DNA of 50,828 nucleotides from Actinomycetes bacterium (GCA_014190175.1 BJFZ01000006.1:1-50828); one strand, 5' to 3'; shown: positions 17,063 through 26,085, numbered from the stretch's first letter. Numbers and translations are program-made. The notes: generated from the sequence alone by a model not told the origin.

Positions 17063-17180
17063 AGGTCATGAGTTTCAGCTACAAGCCCCGGCTCGCTGAA
17101 CGGCAACCCTCCACCGCGGTGGGGTGCTCCGGGTGAAGACCTGGCCAGAGATGGCAAGCGCGGACTAAGGCAACTTCCTC
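17063..17180 (+). ncRNA. SAM-IV riboswitch
   Basis: Clear SAM-IV aptamer on the plus strand. P1 is AGGTC (17063-17067) with GACCT (17138-17142). The core contains CATGAG, AGCCCCGGCTCGCTG, CGGCAACCCTCC, the CCACCGCGGTGGGGTGC element and CCGGGTGAAGACC. The characteristic 3' extension GGCCAGAGATGGCAAGCGCGG follows. It lies 65-180 bp before the ABC transporter lipoprotein gene. SAM-I/SAM-IV family riboswitches usually switch off methionine or sulfur genes when S-adenosylmethionine is high. Confidence 0.92.
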
Positions 17181-17217
17181 TAATACGCCGAGGTCCGGTC
17201 CATAAACGTCACACGGG

Positions 17218-17244
17218 CGGTTATGAAAACCGAAAGGGTATGAA
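17218..17244 (+). promoter_or_regulatory. hairpin and ribosome-binding site of riboswitch expression platform
   Basis: CGGTT (17218-17222) can pair with AACCG (17228-17232) around ATGAAA, directly before the ribosome-binding site AAAGGG (17234-17239), which is 5 nt from the ATG at 17245. There is no U-run, so control by access to the ribosome-binding site is more likely than termination. The nearer ATG at 17240 is followed at once by a stop. Confidence 0.45.
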
Positions 17245-18102
17245 ATGAAACTCAGAAAAATTATTGCCATTTCAGCAGCAACAGTTTTGGCGTTGACATT
17301 AAGTGCTTGTTCATCAACAAGTGAAGAAGCAGTTGTCGAAACCACAGCAGCAGCTGATTGCACTCCAGATTCACTAGCGACGCTAACTCCAGGAACATTA
17401 ACAATTGCAACAGGTGAACCTGCTTATGAGCCTTGGGTATTAAATGACAAGCCAGAAGCTGGCGAAGGATTTGAAGCAGCAGTGGCTTATGCCGTTGCAA
17501 AACAATTGGGTTATGACAACGCAAAAGTTAGTTGGGTTCGTACCACCTTTGATTCAGCAATCGCTGCAGGACCAAAGACTTTTGATTTCAATATTCAGCA
17601 ATACTCAATTACCGAAGACCGTGCAAAGGTTGTTGATTTCTCGAGCGCTTACTACAAATCAAATCAATCAATTGTGTCTTTCAAAGGAAGCAAAATTGAT
17701 GGCGTAACTTCTATCGCTGGTTTGAAAGGTGCAAAACTTGGTGCGGCTGTTGGATCAACATCACTCGATGCAATTGAGAACCAACTTGGATTAAAGGCAC
17801 AGGTTTTCAATGACAATGCTGCAGCAGTTGCTGCATTGAAAAATGGTCAGATCGATGGACTCGTTGTTGATCTGCCAACCGCTTTCTATCTTTCAGCAGT
17901 AGAAGTGCCAAAGGGCATAATTGTTGGACAGATTGAAAACAGCGATTCAAATGATGCTGGCGCTGGATTGCTATTAGCAAAAGACAGCGCCTTGACTGCA
18001 TGTGTTACTGGTGCGGTTGACGCAATTCGCGAAAGTGGCGAATTGAAAGCAATCGAAGATAAATGGCTAACAGTTGGAGCCGGAGCACCGGTTCTAAAGT
18101 AG
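17245..18102 (+). CDS. amino-acid ABC transporter substrate-binding lipoprotein
   Basis: A 285-residue family-3 solute-binding protein. The signal peptide ends in the lipobox LSAC with Cys22 as the lipidated residue, so it is anchored outside the membrane. The mature part has the periplasmic-binding fold of polar amino-acid transporters: LTIATGEPAYEPWV, GFEAAVAYAVAKQLG, FNIQQYSITEDRAKVVDFS and KLGAAVGSTS. It is the first gene after the SAM-IV riboswitch, so the ligand is probably methionine, cystine or a derivative, although the protein is not of the MetQ/NlpA family. Permease and ATPase genes follow. Confidence 0.9.
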   Translation: MKLRKIIAISAATVLALTLSACSSTSEEAVVETTAAADCTPDSLATLTPGTLTIATGEPAYEPWVLNDKPEAGEGFEAAVAYAVAKQLGYDNAKVSWVRTTFDSAIAAGPKTFDFNIQQYSITEDRAKVVDFSSAYYKSNQSIVSFKGSKIDGVTSIAGLKGAKLGAAVGSTSLDAIENQLGLKAQVFNDNAAAVAALKNGQIDGLVVDLPTAFYLSAVEVPKGIIVGQIENSDSNDAGAGLLLAKDSALTACVTGAVDAIRESGELKAIEDKWLTVGAGAPVLK

Positions 18103-18121
18103 TAGCTGTTTAACAATATAA

Positions 18122-19030
18122 ATGAGTTCGATAGAGCAGGGCGCGGGCTCCGATGACGGAGGTCGCGCTTCTGCTTTTTCTAATGCCTGGGAACCAAGCG
18201 CACTTGAAATTTCGCGAAGAAAAGTACGCAAAAAGCAAAATCAACGCAACACCCTCATCGCAATATTCTCAACGGTAGTAGTCCTAGGCACACTAATCAC
18301 TCTTTTAGTGACCTCGCCGGGCTTTAAATCTTTGACAGATACTTTTTTTGCTTGGGCCTATGGCGTCGAAGTTTTACCTAAAATAATTTTAGGATTTAGC
18401 ACAAATGTATTGCTGACCATTATTGCATCGACCTGTGTGGCTATTTTTGGAATGATTATTGCCCTAACTAGAACATCAAGATCGCCAGCGCTTTTACCTT
18501 TTAGAATTTTAGCTACCGCTTATGTTGATATCTTCCGGGGGATACCGATGCTTTTGGTAATCCTCTTAGTGGGATTTGGAATTCCGGCCTTACGTATCAA
18601 TGGGTTAACAAACAATGTTTTAATTTTAGGTACAGGAGCGGTAGTAATTACATACTCGGCATATGTCGCCGAAGTTTTGCGAAGTGGAATTTTAACGGTA
18701 CATCCAAGTCAGAGGGCTGCGGCCAGATCACTCGGCTTGTCACATTTTCAAACACTTAGATTTGTGGTTCTGCCACAGGCGCTTCGCCGGGTAACACCGC
18801 CACTATTAAATGATTTAGTCTCGCTGATTAAAGATACTGGTTTGGTTTCAATTCTTGGCGTGACAGATGCAATTCGAGCAGCTCAAATCGCGAGTAGTCG
18901 AAGTTTTAACTACACCCCATATGTAATGGCAGCAATCATTTTTCTCTTGATCACAATTCCACTGACCAGATTTACCGATAGAACAATTAGGCGTTCAATC
19001 GAAAAGCAGAATGCTCAGGGATTAGCATGA
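18122..19030 (+). CDS. amino-acid ABC transporter permease
   Basis: A 302-residue permease of the His/Glu/Gln/Arg/opine type. After a ~40-residue cytoplasmic N-terminus there are about six hydrophobic segments. The EAA loop AARSLGLSHFQTLRFVVLPQALRR near residues 200-223, for contact with the ATPase, is intact. It starts 19 bp after the binding-protein gene and overlaps the ATPase gene by 4 bp. As it is the only permease, it presumably forms a homodimer. Confidence 0.92.
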   Translation: MSSIEQGAGSDDGGRASAFSNAWEPSALEISRRKVRKKQNQRNTLIAIFSTVVVLGTLITLLVTSPGFKSLTDTFFAWAYGVEVLPKIILGFSTNVLLTIIASTCVAIFGMIIALTRTSRSPALLPFRILATAYVDIFRGIPMLLVILLVGFGIPALRINGLTNNVLILGTGAVVITYSAYVAEVLRSGILTVHPSQRAAARSLGLSHFQTLRFVVLPQALRRVTPPLLNDLVSLIKDTGLVSILGVTDAIRAAQIASSRSFNYTPYVMAAIIFLLITIPLTRFTDRTIRRSIEKQNAQGLA

Positions 19031-19776
19031 GCGTTCCAGTTCTTGAGATTAGCAATTTACGTAAATCTTTTGGCGATGAAGTTGTGTTGCAAAATATTTC
19101 ATTTAGCGTCCCAGTCCACACCGCAACAGTTTTTATTGGCGCTTCAGGCTCTGGTAAATCAACCTTGCTCCGGTGCATAAATCTGCTGGACAGTGTCGAT
19201 GATGGGGTCATAAAAATAGATGGCGAAGATATAACTGACCCAAGTATAAAAAGTGATCAGGTCCGCCGAAAATTAGGAATGGTTTTCCAAGCATTTAATC
19301 TTTTTCCGCACATGACTGTTAGGCAAAATATTACTTTGGCTCCAATCCAAGTACATGGACTTTCTAAAGATGAAGCCAATGCTCGAGCTGATGAATTGCT
19401 AGTTCGGTTCGGTCTCAAGGAGAAAGCTGATCAATACCCAGATCGTTTAAGCGGTGGACAACAGCAAAGAGTTGCAATCATCCGTTCCATTGCTTTGCGG
19501 CCTAGATTATTACTGCTCGATGAAATTACCTCTGCCCTTGATCCAGTTCTGGTAAATGAGGTCCTAAGCACGGTGCGGGATCTAAAAAATGATGGCATGA
19601 CGATGGTTTTAGCTACACATGAAATGGGTTTTGCAAAACAGGTAGCTGATGAGGTCTGCTACCTAGAGGCTGGTCAAATAGTTGAACGCGGAAGTGCAGT
19701 GCAGATTATTGAACAACCACAAGATAAAAGAACTCGAGATTTCCTTAAGAGAGTTCATGAAGCTGGCCGGCTTTAA
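19027..19776 (+). CDS. amino-acid ABC transporter ATP-binding protein
   Basis: A 249-residue nucleotide-binding subunit of the GlnQ/HisP type. Walker A is GASGSGKST near residue 37, signature LSGGQQQRVAI near residue 142 and Walker B LLLLDEITSALDP near residue 160, with the switch histidine in LATHEMGFA. It energises import through the preceding permease. The last gene of the operon begins 2 bp later. Confidence 0.95.
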   Translation: MSVPVLEISNLRKSFGDEVVLQNISFSVPVHTATVFIGASGSGKSTLLRCINLLDSVDDGVIKIDGEDITDPSIKSDQVRRKLGMVFQAFNLFPHMTVRQNITLAPIQVHGLSKDEANARADELLVRFGLKEKADQYPDRLSGGQQQRVAIIRSIALRPRLLLLDEITSALDPVLVNEVLSTVRDLKNDGMTMVLATHEMGFAKQVADEVCYLEAGQIVERGSAVQIIEQPQDKRTRDFLKRVHEAGRL

Positions 19777-19778
19777 GG

Positions 19779-20573
19779 ATGTCTTTGCAAAATTTTGAAA
19801 TTGTGACCGGAGATCCAAATTCAAAAGTAATTTTGCATGTACCGCATTCGGCGACTTTTATTCCGGAAGAAATACGCAAAGATATTTTGCTCTCCGACCA
19901 AGAGTTAAAAGCAGAGTTAGATGAGATGACCGACACTTTAACTGAAGCCATCGCCCTCAAGGCTGCAGAGATAAGTGGAAAAAAGCCTTGGTTATTCATT
20001 AATAACTTTTCACGATTGGTAATCGATCCAGAGCGTTTCCCAGATGAACGCGAAGCGATGAATGCGGTTGGTATGGGAGCGGTTTACCAGAAAACCTCAA
20101 TCGGCTCGCAGTTGCGTAACCCCGATCCAACAGTTGAAAAACAATTACTAGCTGATTACTTCTATCCATACGCAAGAGCTTTAAGTGATTTGGTGGAAAA
20201 GCGATTCACTGTGTTAGGGGAAGTAACTTTGATTGATGTTCACTCATTTCGAGTGAATCAACATCCAAATGCGATTAACCATGGACAGGTGCGCCCATCA
20301 ATCTGCATTGGTACAGATCCGTTTCACACTCCCAAGTGGTTAACCGAAGCTGCACAATCTGCCTTTTCAATCATTGGAGAGAATTACCTAAATCAGCCAT
20401 ACTCTGGAACTTATGTACCTTTAACTTTTTACCAAAAGGAAGCAAAAATTACTTCGTTAATGATGGAGACCCGAGCCGATACTTTTCTAACAGATGAGCT
20501 GAAAATTCATGCTGGATTTGAGACTGTCTGCAAAGCACTTGCTCACTTGGTGGATTTAATCCAATTGCGCTAA
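19779..20573 (+). CDS. N-formylglutamate amidohydrolase-like deformylase
   Basis: A 264-residue protein of the N-formylglutamate amidohydrolase (HutG) family, zinc enzymes that split N-formyl amino acids into formate and the amino acid. Likely metal and substrate residues are in HVPHSATFIP, DEMTDTLTEA, LIDVHSF and METRADTFL. It starts 2 bp after the ABC ATPase gene under a SAM-IV riboswitch, and no histidine-utilisation genes are nearby. N-formylglutamate is therefore an unlikely substrate. A formyl- or acyl-methionine (or cysteine) brought in by the transporter fits better; this is inference. Its 3' end overlaps the converging amidotransferase gene by 18 bp. Confidence 0.85.
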   Translation: MSLQNFEIVTGDPNSKVILHVPHSATFIPEEIRKDILLSDQELKAELDEMTDTLTEAIALKAAEISGKKPWLFINNFSRLVIDPERFPDEREAMNAVGMGAVYQKTSIGSQLRNPDPTVEKQLLADYFYPYARALSDLVEKRFTVLGEVTLIDVHSFRVNQHPNAINHGQVRPSICIGTDPFHTPKWLTEAAQSAFSIIGENYLNQPYSGTYVPLTFYQKEAKITSLMMETRADTFLTDELKIHAGFETVCKALAHLVDLIQLR

Positions 20574-21293
20574 AACTCGCTCGCCCCATTTTTGAAGTAC
20601 CGGTTTCCAAGTTGCGATCAGCGAGCCTTCAGCTTCATGAATCTCTTTTGCGACACCTGATCGTCCAGAACTCTTGAAAGCATTATCTGCGTGAACTTCC
20701 CACTCTTGGACTAAATCGCCATCAACTTCTGGATGAAATTGAACTGCGTAAATATTATCTCCAATTCGATAAACCTGATTTGGGCAAAGTTCAGATGAAG
20801 CAAGAACTGTTGCCGAACTTGGTAATTTCGACACAAGATCTTCATGCCATTGAGTGACTGGAATTGGAAATAATTTCGTGACTGATTCAAATACGGGATC
20901 GTTTTTAGCGATTTCATTAAATGTTATTGAGTGCAAACCAATTTCACCAGTATCAGCACGAGCAACTTCACCATCAGTTGCAGCTGCTAATAATTGAGCC
21001 CCTAAACAGATTGCAAAGATTGGGATATTTCGATTAACCGCATCTGCTAACAAAGATCTTTCAGCTGGCAACCATGGAGCAACTTCATCGTCAGTGGCAC
21101 TCATTGAGCCGCCCATCGGGATTACAGCGCAAATTCCAGTTGGCACGACATCGGGAACTTCTGCACCACTAAAGGCTGTGATCACTTGGATTTCAAATCC
21201 AATTTCCTTAAGCCACTGACCTACTAAGTGTGGAGGGTCTTGTTTGCCATTTTGGATTGCCAAAATTTTGGGGAGTTTGTTATTCGAACTCAT
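20556..21293 (-). CDS. class I glutamine amidotransferase-like protein
   Basis: A 245-residue stand-alone glutamine amidotransferase of the GMP-synthase-like type. The nucleophile elbow is FAICLGAQLLA (Cys near residue 97) and the catalytic His is in VQFHPEV, followed by an acidic residue in VDGDLVQEW. It would release ammonia from glutamine or, as with some relatives, hydrolyse gamma-glutamyl compounds. It is transcribed alone between two unrelated units, so the partner synthetase, if any, is unknown. Confidence 0.87.
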   Translation of the reverse strand: MSSNNKLPKILAIQNGKQDPPHLVGQWLKEIGFEIQVITAFSGAEVPDVVPTGICAVIPMGGSMSATDDEVAPWLPAERSLLADAVNRNIPIFAICLGAQLLAAATDGEVARADTGEIGLHSITFNEIAKNDPVFESVTKLFPIPVTQWHEDLVSKLPSSATVLASSELCPNQVYRIGDNIYAVQFHPEVDGDLVQEWEVHADNAFKSSGRSGVAKEIHEAEGSLIATWKPVLQKWGERVLAQLD

Positions 21294-21320
21294 TTGGGAA
21301 TCTTACTAAAGACAGTCCAT

Positions 21321-23324
21321 TTACGAGTCAGTTAAATCTTGAGCCAATCGGCGTAGAGATTCACGAACTACTTCACCATCAGATGTGCGCCAAAGCGGCG
21401 GCATCGTATTTAACAAAATTGAACCATAGCGCTTGGTCGTAATTCGAGAATCTAGAATTACGACAACGCCACGATCATCAACACCGCGAATTAACCGACC
21501 AGTTCCTTGTGCCAGCAACAGCGCGGCACGGGGGAGTGAAACTTGCATAAATCCGCTTCCTCCAGTGCTGTCTACCTGTGCGGCACGAGCTGCCATAACC
21601 GGTTCATCAGGGCGGGGGAATGGAATGCGATCAATGGCAACCAAAATACAAGATCTCCCTGGAACATCCACGCCTTGCCATAATGAAATTGTTCCTAACA
21701 AAATCGATGTCTCATCCGCGGCAAATTTTTCAACTAATGGCCCAACAGCATCGCCGCGTCGTTGAGAAATAATTTTCATTGGAAGATCGTGAAGTGCTTT
21801 ATGTAAATATTCTTGGGCGCTTTCTAACGCTCTCCAGGAAGAAAAGAGCGCCAATGTTCGTCCGCCGGCAGCTTTTATCAATTCACCTAGTTCCACAAAG
21901 GCATCAATACTTACTGCTTCCCGCGATGGTTCTGGCAACCCACGTGGGAGGTAAAGCATTCCTTGATTAGCGAAATCAAAAGGTGAACCCACATCAAGCA
22001 TTTGGAGATTCCCAGGATCAATCTCATTATCTTTAAGTTCAATATCGCTTTCATCGCCGATGGTAAACCCAATACTTTTGGCGATACTGTCAAAACTTTT
22101 CCCAAAAGTTAGTGTTGCAGAGGTTGCGATAACTGGAGTTTTCTTCAATAAGTTATCACGCAGTAAAGATGCCACCGTAAGAGGTGCAAGTTGTAAAGTT
22201 TTGTAAGTTGGTTCAAACCAGAGCACGCTATCTGGTGTTAACTTTAATAATTTTGCCAAAGTTTGATTGACTTCATTTACTGCACCTTTAGCTCTGGCGC
22301 GAGTTGCGATCTCATCGGGGGAGCCGGCTTCACCTTCTGCGCCGATTTCATTAATCACAATTTGAGCAGTTTCGCGTAAATATTTAATTGGCGTAGAAAG
22401 TGAGATTGGCAAAGTATCAAGTCGACCTTGCTTCGTGGGATCTGAGCGATATTCAGTTGCAAAATATTCCATCGCTGCATCAAGATCACTTGCCGCTGCA
22501 CCAAATGCATCTGTTGCCGCCCCTGGCTTATATTTTCGGGCCATACCTGCAGCACGTAGCGCGCGAGTTGAAGATAACTCTTCAGTGATCGCTTGAGTTG
22601 TTCGATCCAGAAACTCATGGGCTTCATCTAGAACAACAGCATCACGGTTAGGCAAAATCGGATGAGATTCAACTATCTCTATTGCTAGCAACGTATGGTT
22701 TGTGACCACGATGTCTGCAACTTGTGCGGCTTCCTTCGCTTTAACCGCAAAACAACTTTGTCCAAATGCACATTTATCAGCACCAACACATTCACGACCT
22801 GAGACAGAGTTGGCTAGCCATACTTTTCGATCAACTTCAGGAGCATCGTCTCGATCTCCGGTGGCCTTGGGATCTTTAATCCATTCGCGTAAGGATTTAC
22901 TTTGACCTTCAAGAGCACCAAGTTCCATTAAAAATTCACCATCAGGATCAGCTTGTCCACTATTCATCTTTTGTAGACAGAGATAATTTCCGATGCCTTT
23001 ATAGATCGCAAAACTTATGTCGCGACCTAAAACTTTTGATAACGCTGGAGCAACCCGCGGGAGATCACGTTCAACCAACTGTCTTTGCAAAGCGAGGGTT
23101 GCGGTAGCTACTAATACTTTTTTCCCGTGAACTAAAGCCGGCACTAGGTAAGCCAATGATTTTCCGGTACCGGTTCCCGCTTGGACAATTAAATGATGGC
23201 GATCGGACAGTGCGTTTGCTACCGCCTCAGCCATTTCAATCTGACCTTCACGTGCCGAACCTCCGATAGCTTCGACAGCCGCATCTAGGGCTTTGCGCAC
23301 TTTTGCAGATTGGGCACTCACCAC
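21321..23324 (-). CDS. DinG/XPD-like iron-sulfur ATP-dependent helicase
   Basis: A 667-residue superfamily-2 5'-3' DNA helicase. Walker A AGTGTGKS at residues 49-56, DEAH at 233-236, and four cysteines in the XPD/DinG arrangement (Cys116, Cys179, Cys185, Cys191) for a 4Fe-4S cluster. Helicase motif VI appears as ALLLAQGTGRLIRG near residue 620. It likely unwinds damaged DNA, R-loops or recombination intermediates. The start is GTG at 23324, or the adjacent GTG at 23321. It follows glnA on the same strand but is separated from it by a strong terminator. Confidence 0.93.
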   Translation of the reverse strand: MVSAQSAKVRKALDAAVEAIGGSAREGQIEMAEAVANALSDRHHLIVQAGTGTGKSLAYLVPALVHGKKVLVATATLALQRQLVERDLPRVAPALSKVLGRDISFAIYKGIGNYLCLQKMNSGQADPDGEFLMELGALEGQSKSLREWIKDPKATGDRDDAPEVDRKVWLANSVSGRECVGADKCAFGQSCFAVKAKEAAQVADIVVTNHTLLAIEIVESHPILPNRDAVVLDEAHEFLDRTTQAITEELSSTRALRAAGMARKYKPGAATDAFGAAASDLDAAMEYFATEYRSDPTKQGRLDTLPISLSTPIKYLRETAQIVINEIGAEGEAGSPDEIATRARAKGAVNEVNQTLAKLLKLTPDSVLWFEPTYKTLQLAPLTVASLLRDNLLKKTPVIATSATLTFGKSFDSIAKSIGFTIGDESDIELKDNEIDPGNLQMLDVGSPFDFANQGMLYLPRGLPEPSREAVSIDAFVELGELIKAAGGRTLALFSSWRALESAQEYLHKALHDLPMKIISQRRGDAVGPLVEKFAADETSILLGTISLWQGVDVPGRSCILVAIDRIPFPRPDEPVMAARAAQVDSTGGSGFMQVSLPRAALLLAQGTGRLIRGVDDRGVVVILDSRITTKRYGSILLNTMPPLWRTSDGEVVRESLRRLAQDLTDS

Positions 23325-23345
23325 TCCACCCTACTGATAAATAAA

Positions 23346-23383
23346 AAATACCCCCGTTACCTAAGTTAGTAATGGGGGTATTT
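23346..23383 (-). terminator. strong intrinsic terminator downstream of glnA
   Basis: 15-bp stem (AAATACCCCCGTTAC at 23346-23360 with GTAATGGGGGTATTT at 23369-23383, one G-U pair) and an 8-nt loop. On the minus strand it is followed by TTTTTTATTTAT. It lies 9 bp past the glnA stop. Plus-strand reading also has nearby T residues. Confidence 0.92.
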
Positions 23384-23392
23384 ATAAGTTTT

Positions 23393-24823
23393 TTAGATGT
23401 CGTAGTAAAGCTCAAACTCTGCTGGGTGTGGACGAAGGCGAACATAATCTACTTCTGCAGAACGCTTGTAAGCGATCCAAGTTTCGATTAGATCTGGGGT
23501 GAATACTCCACCAGCTGTTAAGTAAGCATGATCCTTCTCAAGATTATCGAGTACTTCAGTCAAAGAGCCTGGTACTTGTGGAATAGCAGCCGCTTCAGCG
23601 CCTTCCAATTCGTAGAGATCCTTATCAACTGGGGCAGCTGGCTCGATCTTGTTCTTGATTCCATCAAGACCAGCCATCAACATCGCTGCGAAGGCTAGGT
23701 ATGGGTTTGATGATGGATCTGGGCAACGGAATTCGATTCGTTTAGCTTTTGGATTTGATCCAGTGATTGGAATTCGAATACATGCAGAACGGTTACGTGC
23801 TGAGTAAACAAGATTTACTGGTGCTTCATAACCAGGAACTAAACGGTGGTATGAGTTAACAGTTGGGTTAGTGAAAGCAAGAAGTGATGGAGCATGCTTT
23901 AACAATCCACCGATATACCAACGGGCCATGTCAGAAAGATCACCATATCCATCACCGAAGAACAAAGGCTTGCCATCTTTCCAAAGTGATTGGTGAACGT
24001 GCATACCCGATCCGTTATCCCCGAAAAGTGGCTTTGGCATAAAGGTTGCAGTCTTTCCATTTTCCCACGCAACGTTTTTAATCACGTATTTAAATTTAAG
24101 AACTTCATCCGCGGCAGTCAAAATATCGGCGAACCGATAGTTGATCTCCATCTGACCGGCTGTTCCAACTTCATGGTGTGAACGCTCAACAAGTAATCCA
24201 ACTTCGCCAAGTTTCATAACCATCTCATCGCGAATATCTGCTAACTGATCAGTTGGGCTAGTTGGGAAGTACCCACCTTTGTAGCGAGTCTTATAACCAC
24301 GGTTTGGAGTTCCATCAGATTCAAGAGATGCACCGGTGTTCCATGCGCCTTCGATCGAATCAATGAAGTGATGTGATGCGTTCTGGGAAGTAGAGAAGTT
24401 AACTTCATCGAAAACATAAAACTCAGCTTCTGGTGCAAAAAATGCAGTGTCAGCAATTCCGGTTGATTGTAGGTAAGCAACAGCTTTGGCAACTACGCCA
24501 CGAGGATCACGAGAGTAAGGGGTGTTATCAACTGGATTGTGAACTGAGAAGTTCATTACCAATGTTTTTTCTTTGCGGAACGGATCAATAAATGATGATC
24601 CTGGCACTGGTAACAGTTTCATGTCTGACTCATGAATTGCTTGGAAGCCGCGAATAGATGAACCATCAAACATCAAGCCGTCGGTGAAGACTGCTTCATC
24701 AAATGATGCGACTGGAACATTGAAATGCTGTTGCACTCCTGGAAGGTCAGTAAAACGAACATCAACTAACTTGACGTCATTTTTCTTGATGTAATCAAAA
24801 ACTTCAGCGGCATTCTTAAACAT
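23393..24823 (-). CDS. glnA: glutamine synthetase type I
   Basis: A 476-residue GS-I enzyme that condenses ammonia and glutamate with ATP, the main nitrogen-assimilation step. It has the N-terminal beta-grasp domain, [10 protein letters not shown] near residue 53, the catalytic metal site in [24 protein letters not shown] and [20 protein letters not shown]. The C-terminal DLYELEG holds a tyrosine (about residue 404) at the adenylylation position of the GSI-beta subclass, so activity is probably tuned by GlnE. The ribosome-binding site GGAGGAATT precedes the ATG. It is monocistronic, with a terminator after it. The gene order glnA-RDD-DUF4191 is conserved in actinobacteria. Confidence 0.97.
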   Translation of the reverse strand: MFKNAAEVFDYIKKNDVKLVDVRFTDLPGVQQHFNVPVASFDEAVFTDGLMFDGSSIRGFQAIHESDMKLLPVPGSSFIDPFRKEKTLVMNFSVHNPVDNTPYSRDPRGVVAKAVAYLQSTGIADTAFFAPEAEFYVFDEVNFSTSQNASHHFIDSIEGAWNTGASLESDGTPNRGYKTRYKGGYFPTSPTDQLADIRDEMVMKLGEVGLLVERSHHEVGTAGQMEINYRFADILTAADEVLKFKYVIKNVAWENGKTATFMPKPLFGDNGSGMHVHQSLWKDGKPLFFGDGYGDLSDMARWYIGGLLKHAPSLLAFTNPTVNSYHRLVPGYEAPVNLVYSARNRSACIRIPITGSNPKAKRIEFRCPDPSSNPYLAFAAMLMAGLDGIKNKIEPAAPVDKDLYELEGAEAAAIPQVPGSLTEVLDNLEKDHAYLTAGGVFTPDLIETWIAYKRSAEVDYVRLRPHPAEFELYYDI

Positions 24824-24960
24824 AATTCCTCCGGATGATCGCGTTACCTAATTCGGAAAGTCCCAACCCGCCCTCGACGCTGAGGGGTGAAGTATCAACA
24901 GGAGAAAAGATACGCGGTCAGGGTGCTCAACAGATAACCCGAATGTTTCGGCATTGTTAC
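24824..24960 (-). promoter_or_regulatory. glnA leader with hairpin
   Basis: On the minus strand the leader contains CCCUC-AGCGUC-GAGGG, then CGGGUUGGGACUUUCCG, then the ribosome-binding site. A stem and GGGCGG segment recall the cyanobacterial glutamine riboswitch, but the closing P1 helix is absent, so I do not call that class. The glnA and RDD promoters must also lie in this divergent gap. Confidence 0.3.
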
Positions 24961-24997
24961 AGACCCTCAAGCAACGGGTTAGCCCTATGATCTGCGC

Positions 24998-25381
24998 ATG
25001 GATTCTGCTGATTTCGACCCAGAGGCGGGCGAAGACGGGGGCTTTCCGCTGCCGATCGCCTCAAATTGGCGACGAGCCCAAGCTATCACCATCGATTGGA
25101 TTGGCTCACTATTTGTGGCCACCCTTCTGTTGGACAACAGTTGGACTCTTTTGTTCTTCTTCTTTCAGGTGGCGATATTGACCGCTCTTACTGGTTCTTC
25201 AGCTGGTCAAAAATTGCGCGGCATCCGAATTATTGATGTAAACACATTGCAAAATATTGCCCCACTCGGCGCCCTGTTGCGTACCTTTTTGATCTTACTT
25301 GTAGTCCCAGCGGTAATTCAAAATAAAGAAGGACGCGGATTGCATGATCTTGCCACAAAAAGTGCAGCCGTTCGCTTCTAG
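24998..25381 (+). CDS. RDD family membrane protein
   Basis: A 127-residue RDD-domain protein with a short acidic N-terminus and about three hydrophobic segments: IDWIGSLFVATLLL, LLFFFFQVAILTAL and LLRTFLILLVVPAVI. TGSSAGQKLRGIRIID and GLHDLATKSAAV are typical family segments. The first R-D-D motif is modified. The RDD family is found next to glnA and DUF4191 in many actinobacteria (Rv2219A position), but its function is not established. Its stop is 2 bp from the stop of the converging DUF4191 gene. Confidence 0.88.
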   Translation: MDSADFDPEAGEDGGFPLPIASNWRRAQAITIDWIGSLFVATLLLDNSWTLLFFFFQVAILTALTGSSAGQKLRGIRIIDVNTLQNIAPLGALLRTFLILLVVPAVIQNKEGRGLHDLATKSAAVRF

Positions 25382-25383
25382 TT

Positions 25384-26085
25384 TTATCTTTTCGGTACCT
25401 TGCGCATATTTGGCATCGGACCTTTAGGTAGTGGAACATTTGGACCACCAAGGGAACGCATACGTGCTGCAGCTTCACGGTATTGGGCCTTTGATAATTT
25501 TTTTGGAAGTTTATTCACATGTTTTTGCAACTTACGAATCGGAACGCGACCTTCACCATCACCAATTAACACTTCATAAACGGGCACGCCAGTCATAAAT
25601 CTTTCCATTTTTCGGCGCTCATCTGTCATTAAAGTTCTAACAGCCTGTCCACCTTCACCAGAGATAACAACACCGGCGCGACTAATTGATCTGTGCACCA
25701 CATCTTGATTGCGATTTGCTGCAACACCAGGAACTGTATGCAAACCTTTTTTAATAGACATCAATACAGATGCTCCAGCGCCAAGTTGCCCTTCAATAGA
25801 GGCATATGCGGCTCGTTCGGCAATACGTGAAAATAAAAATAAAGCCGCAAGTAAGGAGATTGGAATCGAGAGGAAAGTTACATAGATCGGATGACCTAGT
25901 ACAAATCCAATTACAACACCGATGCTCAAAACTGCCACAAAAGCGAGCGCGATCCACACTCCAACTAATGGCTGGGCTTTACGGGCGACTGCGTAAGCGT
26001 GGCCAAGAGTTCTCATCCACTCCGGTTTTGACCGGCGAGTTTTGGGAGCCTTGGGAGTTTTTGCTACTTTCGCTTTTTTGGCCAT
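25384..26085 (-). CDS. DUF4191 family membrane protein
   Basis: A 233-residue protein with a Lys-rich N-terminus (MAKKAKVAKTPKAPKTRR), two adjacent hydrophobic helices (VGVWIALAFVAVLSIGVVIG and YVTFLSIPISLLAALFLF), then a soluble domain with IEGQLGAGASVLMSIKKG and VVISGEGGQAVRTLM. This matches the actinobacterial DUF4191 family that sits next to lipA, although here a PlsC gene intervenes. Function is unknown. I choose ATG 26085, which gives the family-like start. A GTG at 26106, directly after the plsC stop, would add 7 residues. Confidence 0.85.
   Translation of the reverse strand: MAKKAKVAKTPKAPKTRRSKPEWMRTLGHAYAVARKAQPLVGVWIALAFVAVLSIGVVIGFVLGHPIYVTFLSIPISLLAALFLFSRIAERAAYASIEGQLGAGASVLMSIKKGLHTVPGVAANRNQDVVHRSISRAGVVISGEGGQAVRTLMTDERRKMERFMTGVPVYEVLIGDGEGRVPIRKLQKHVNKLPKKLSKAQYREAAARMRSLGGPNVPLPKGPMPNMRKVPKR

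Noticed and set aside
17032..17157. N-terminal extension of the SAF protein
   Set aside because: Its codons are the exact antisense of the SAM-IV aptamer and do not resemble any SAF protein.
24824..24960. Glutamine riboswitch or GlnR box at glnA
   Set aside because: The P1 helix of the riboswitch is absent. A GTTAC followed by GAAA is present, but the 8-nt spacing does not fit the GlnR pattern (6 nt).
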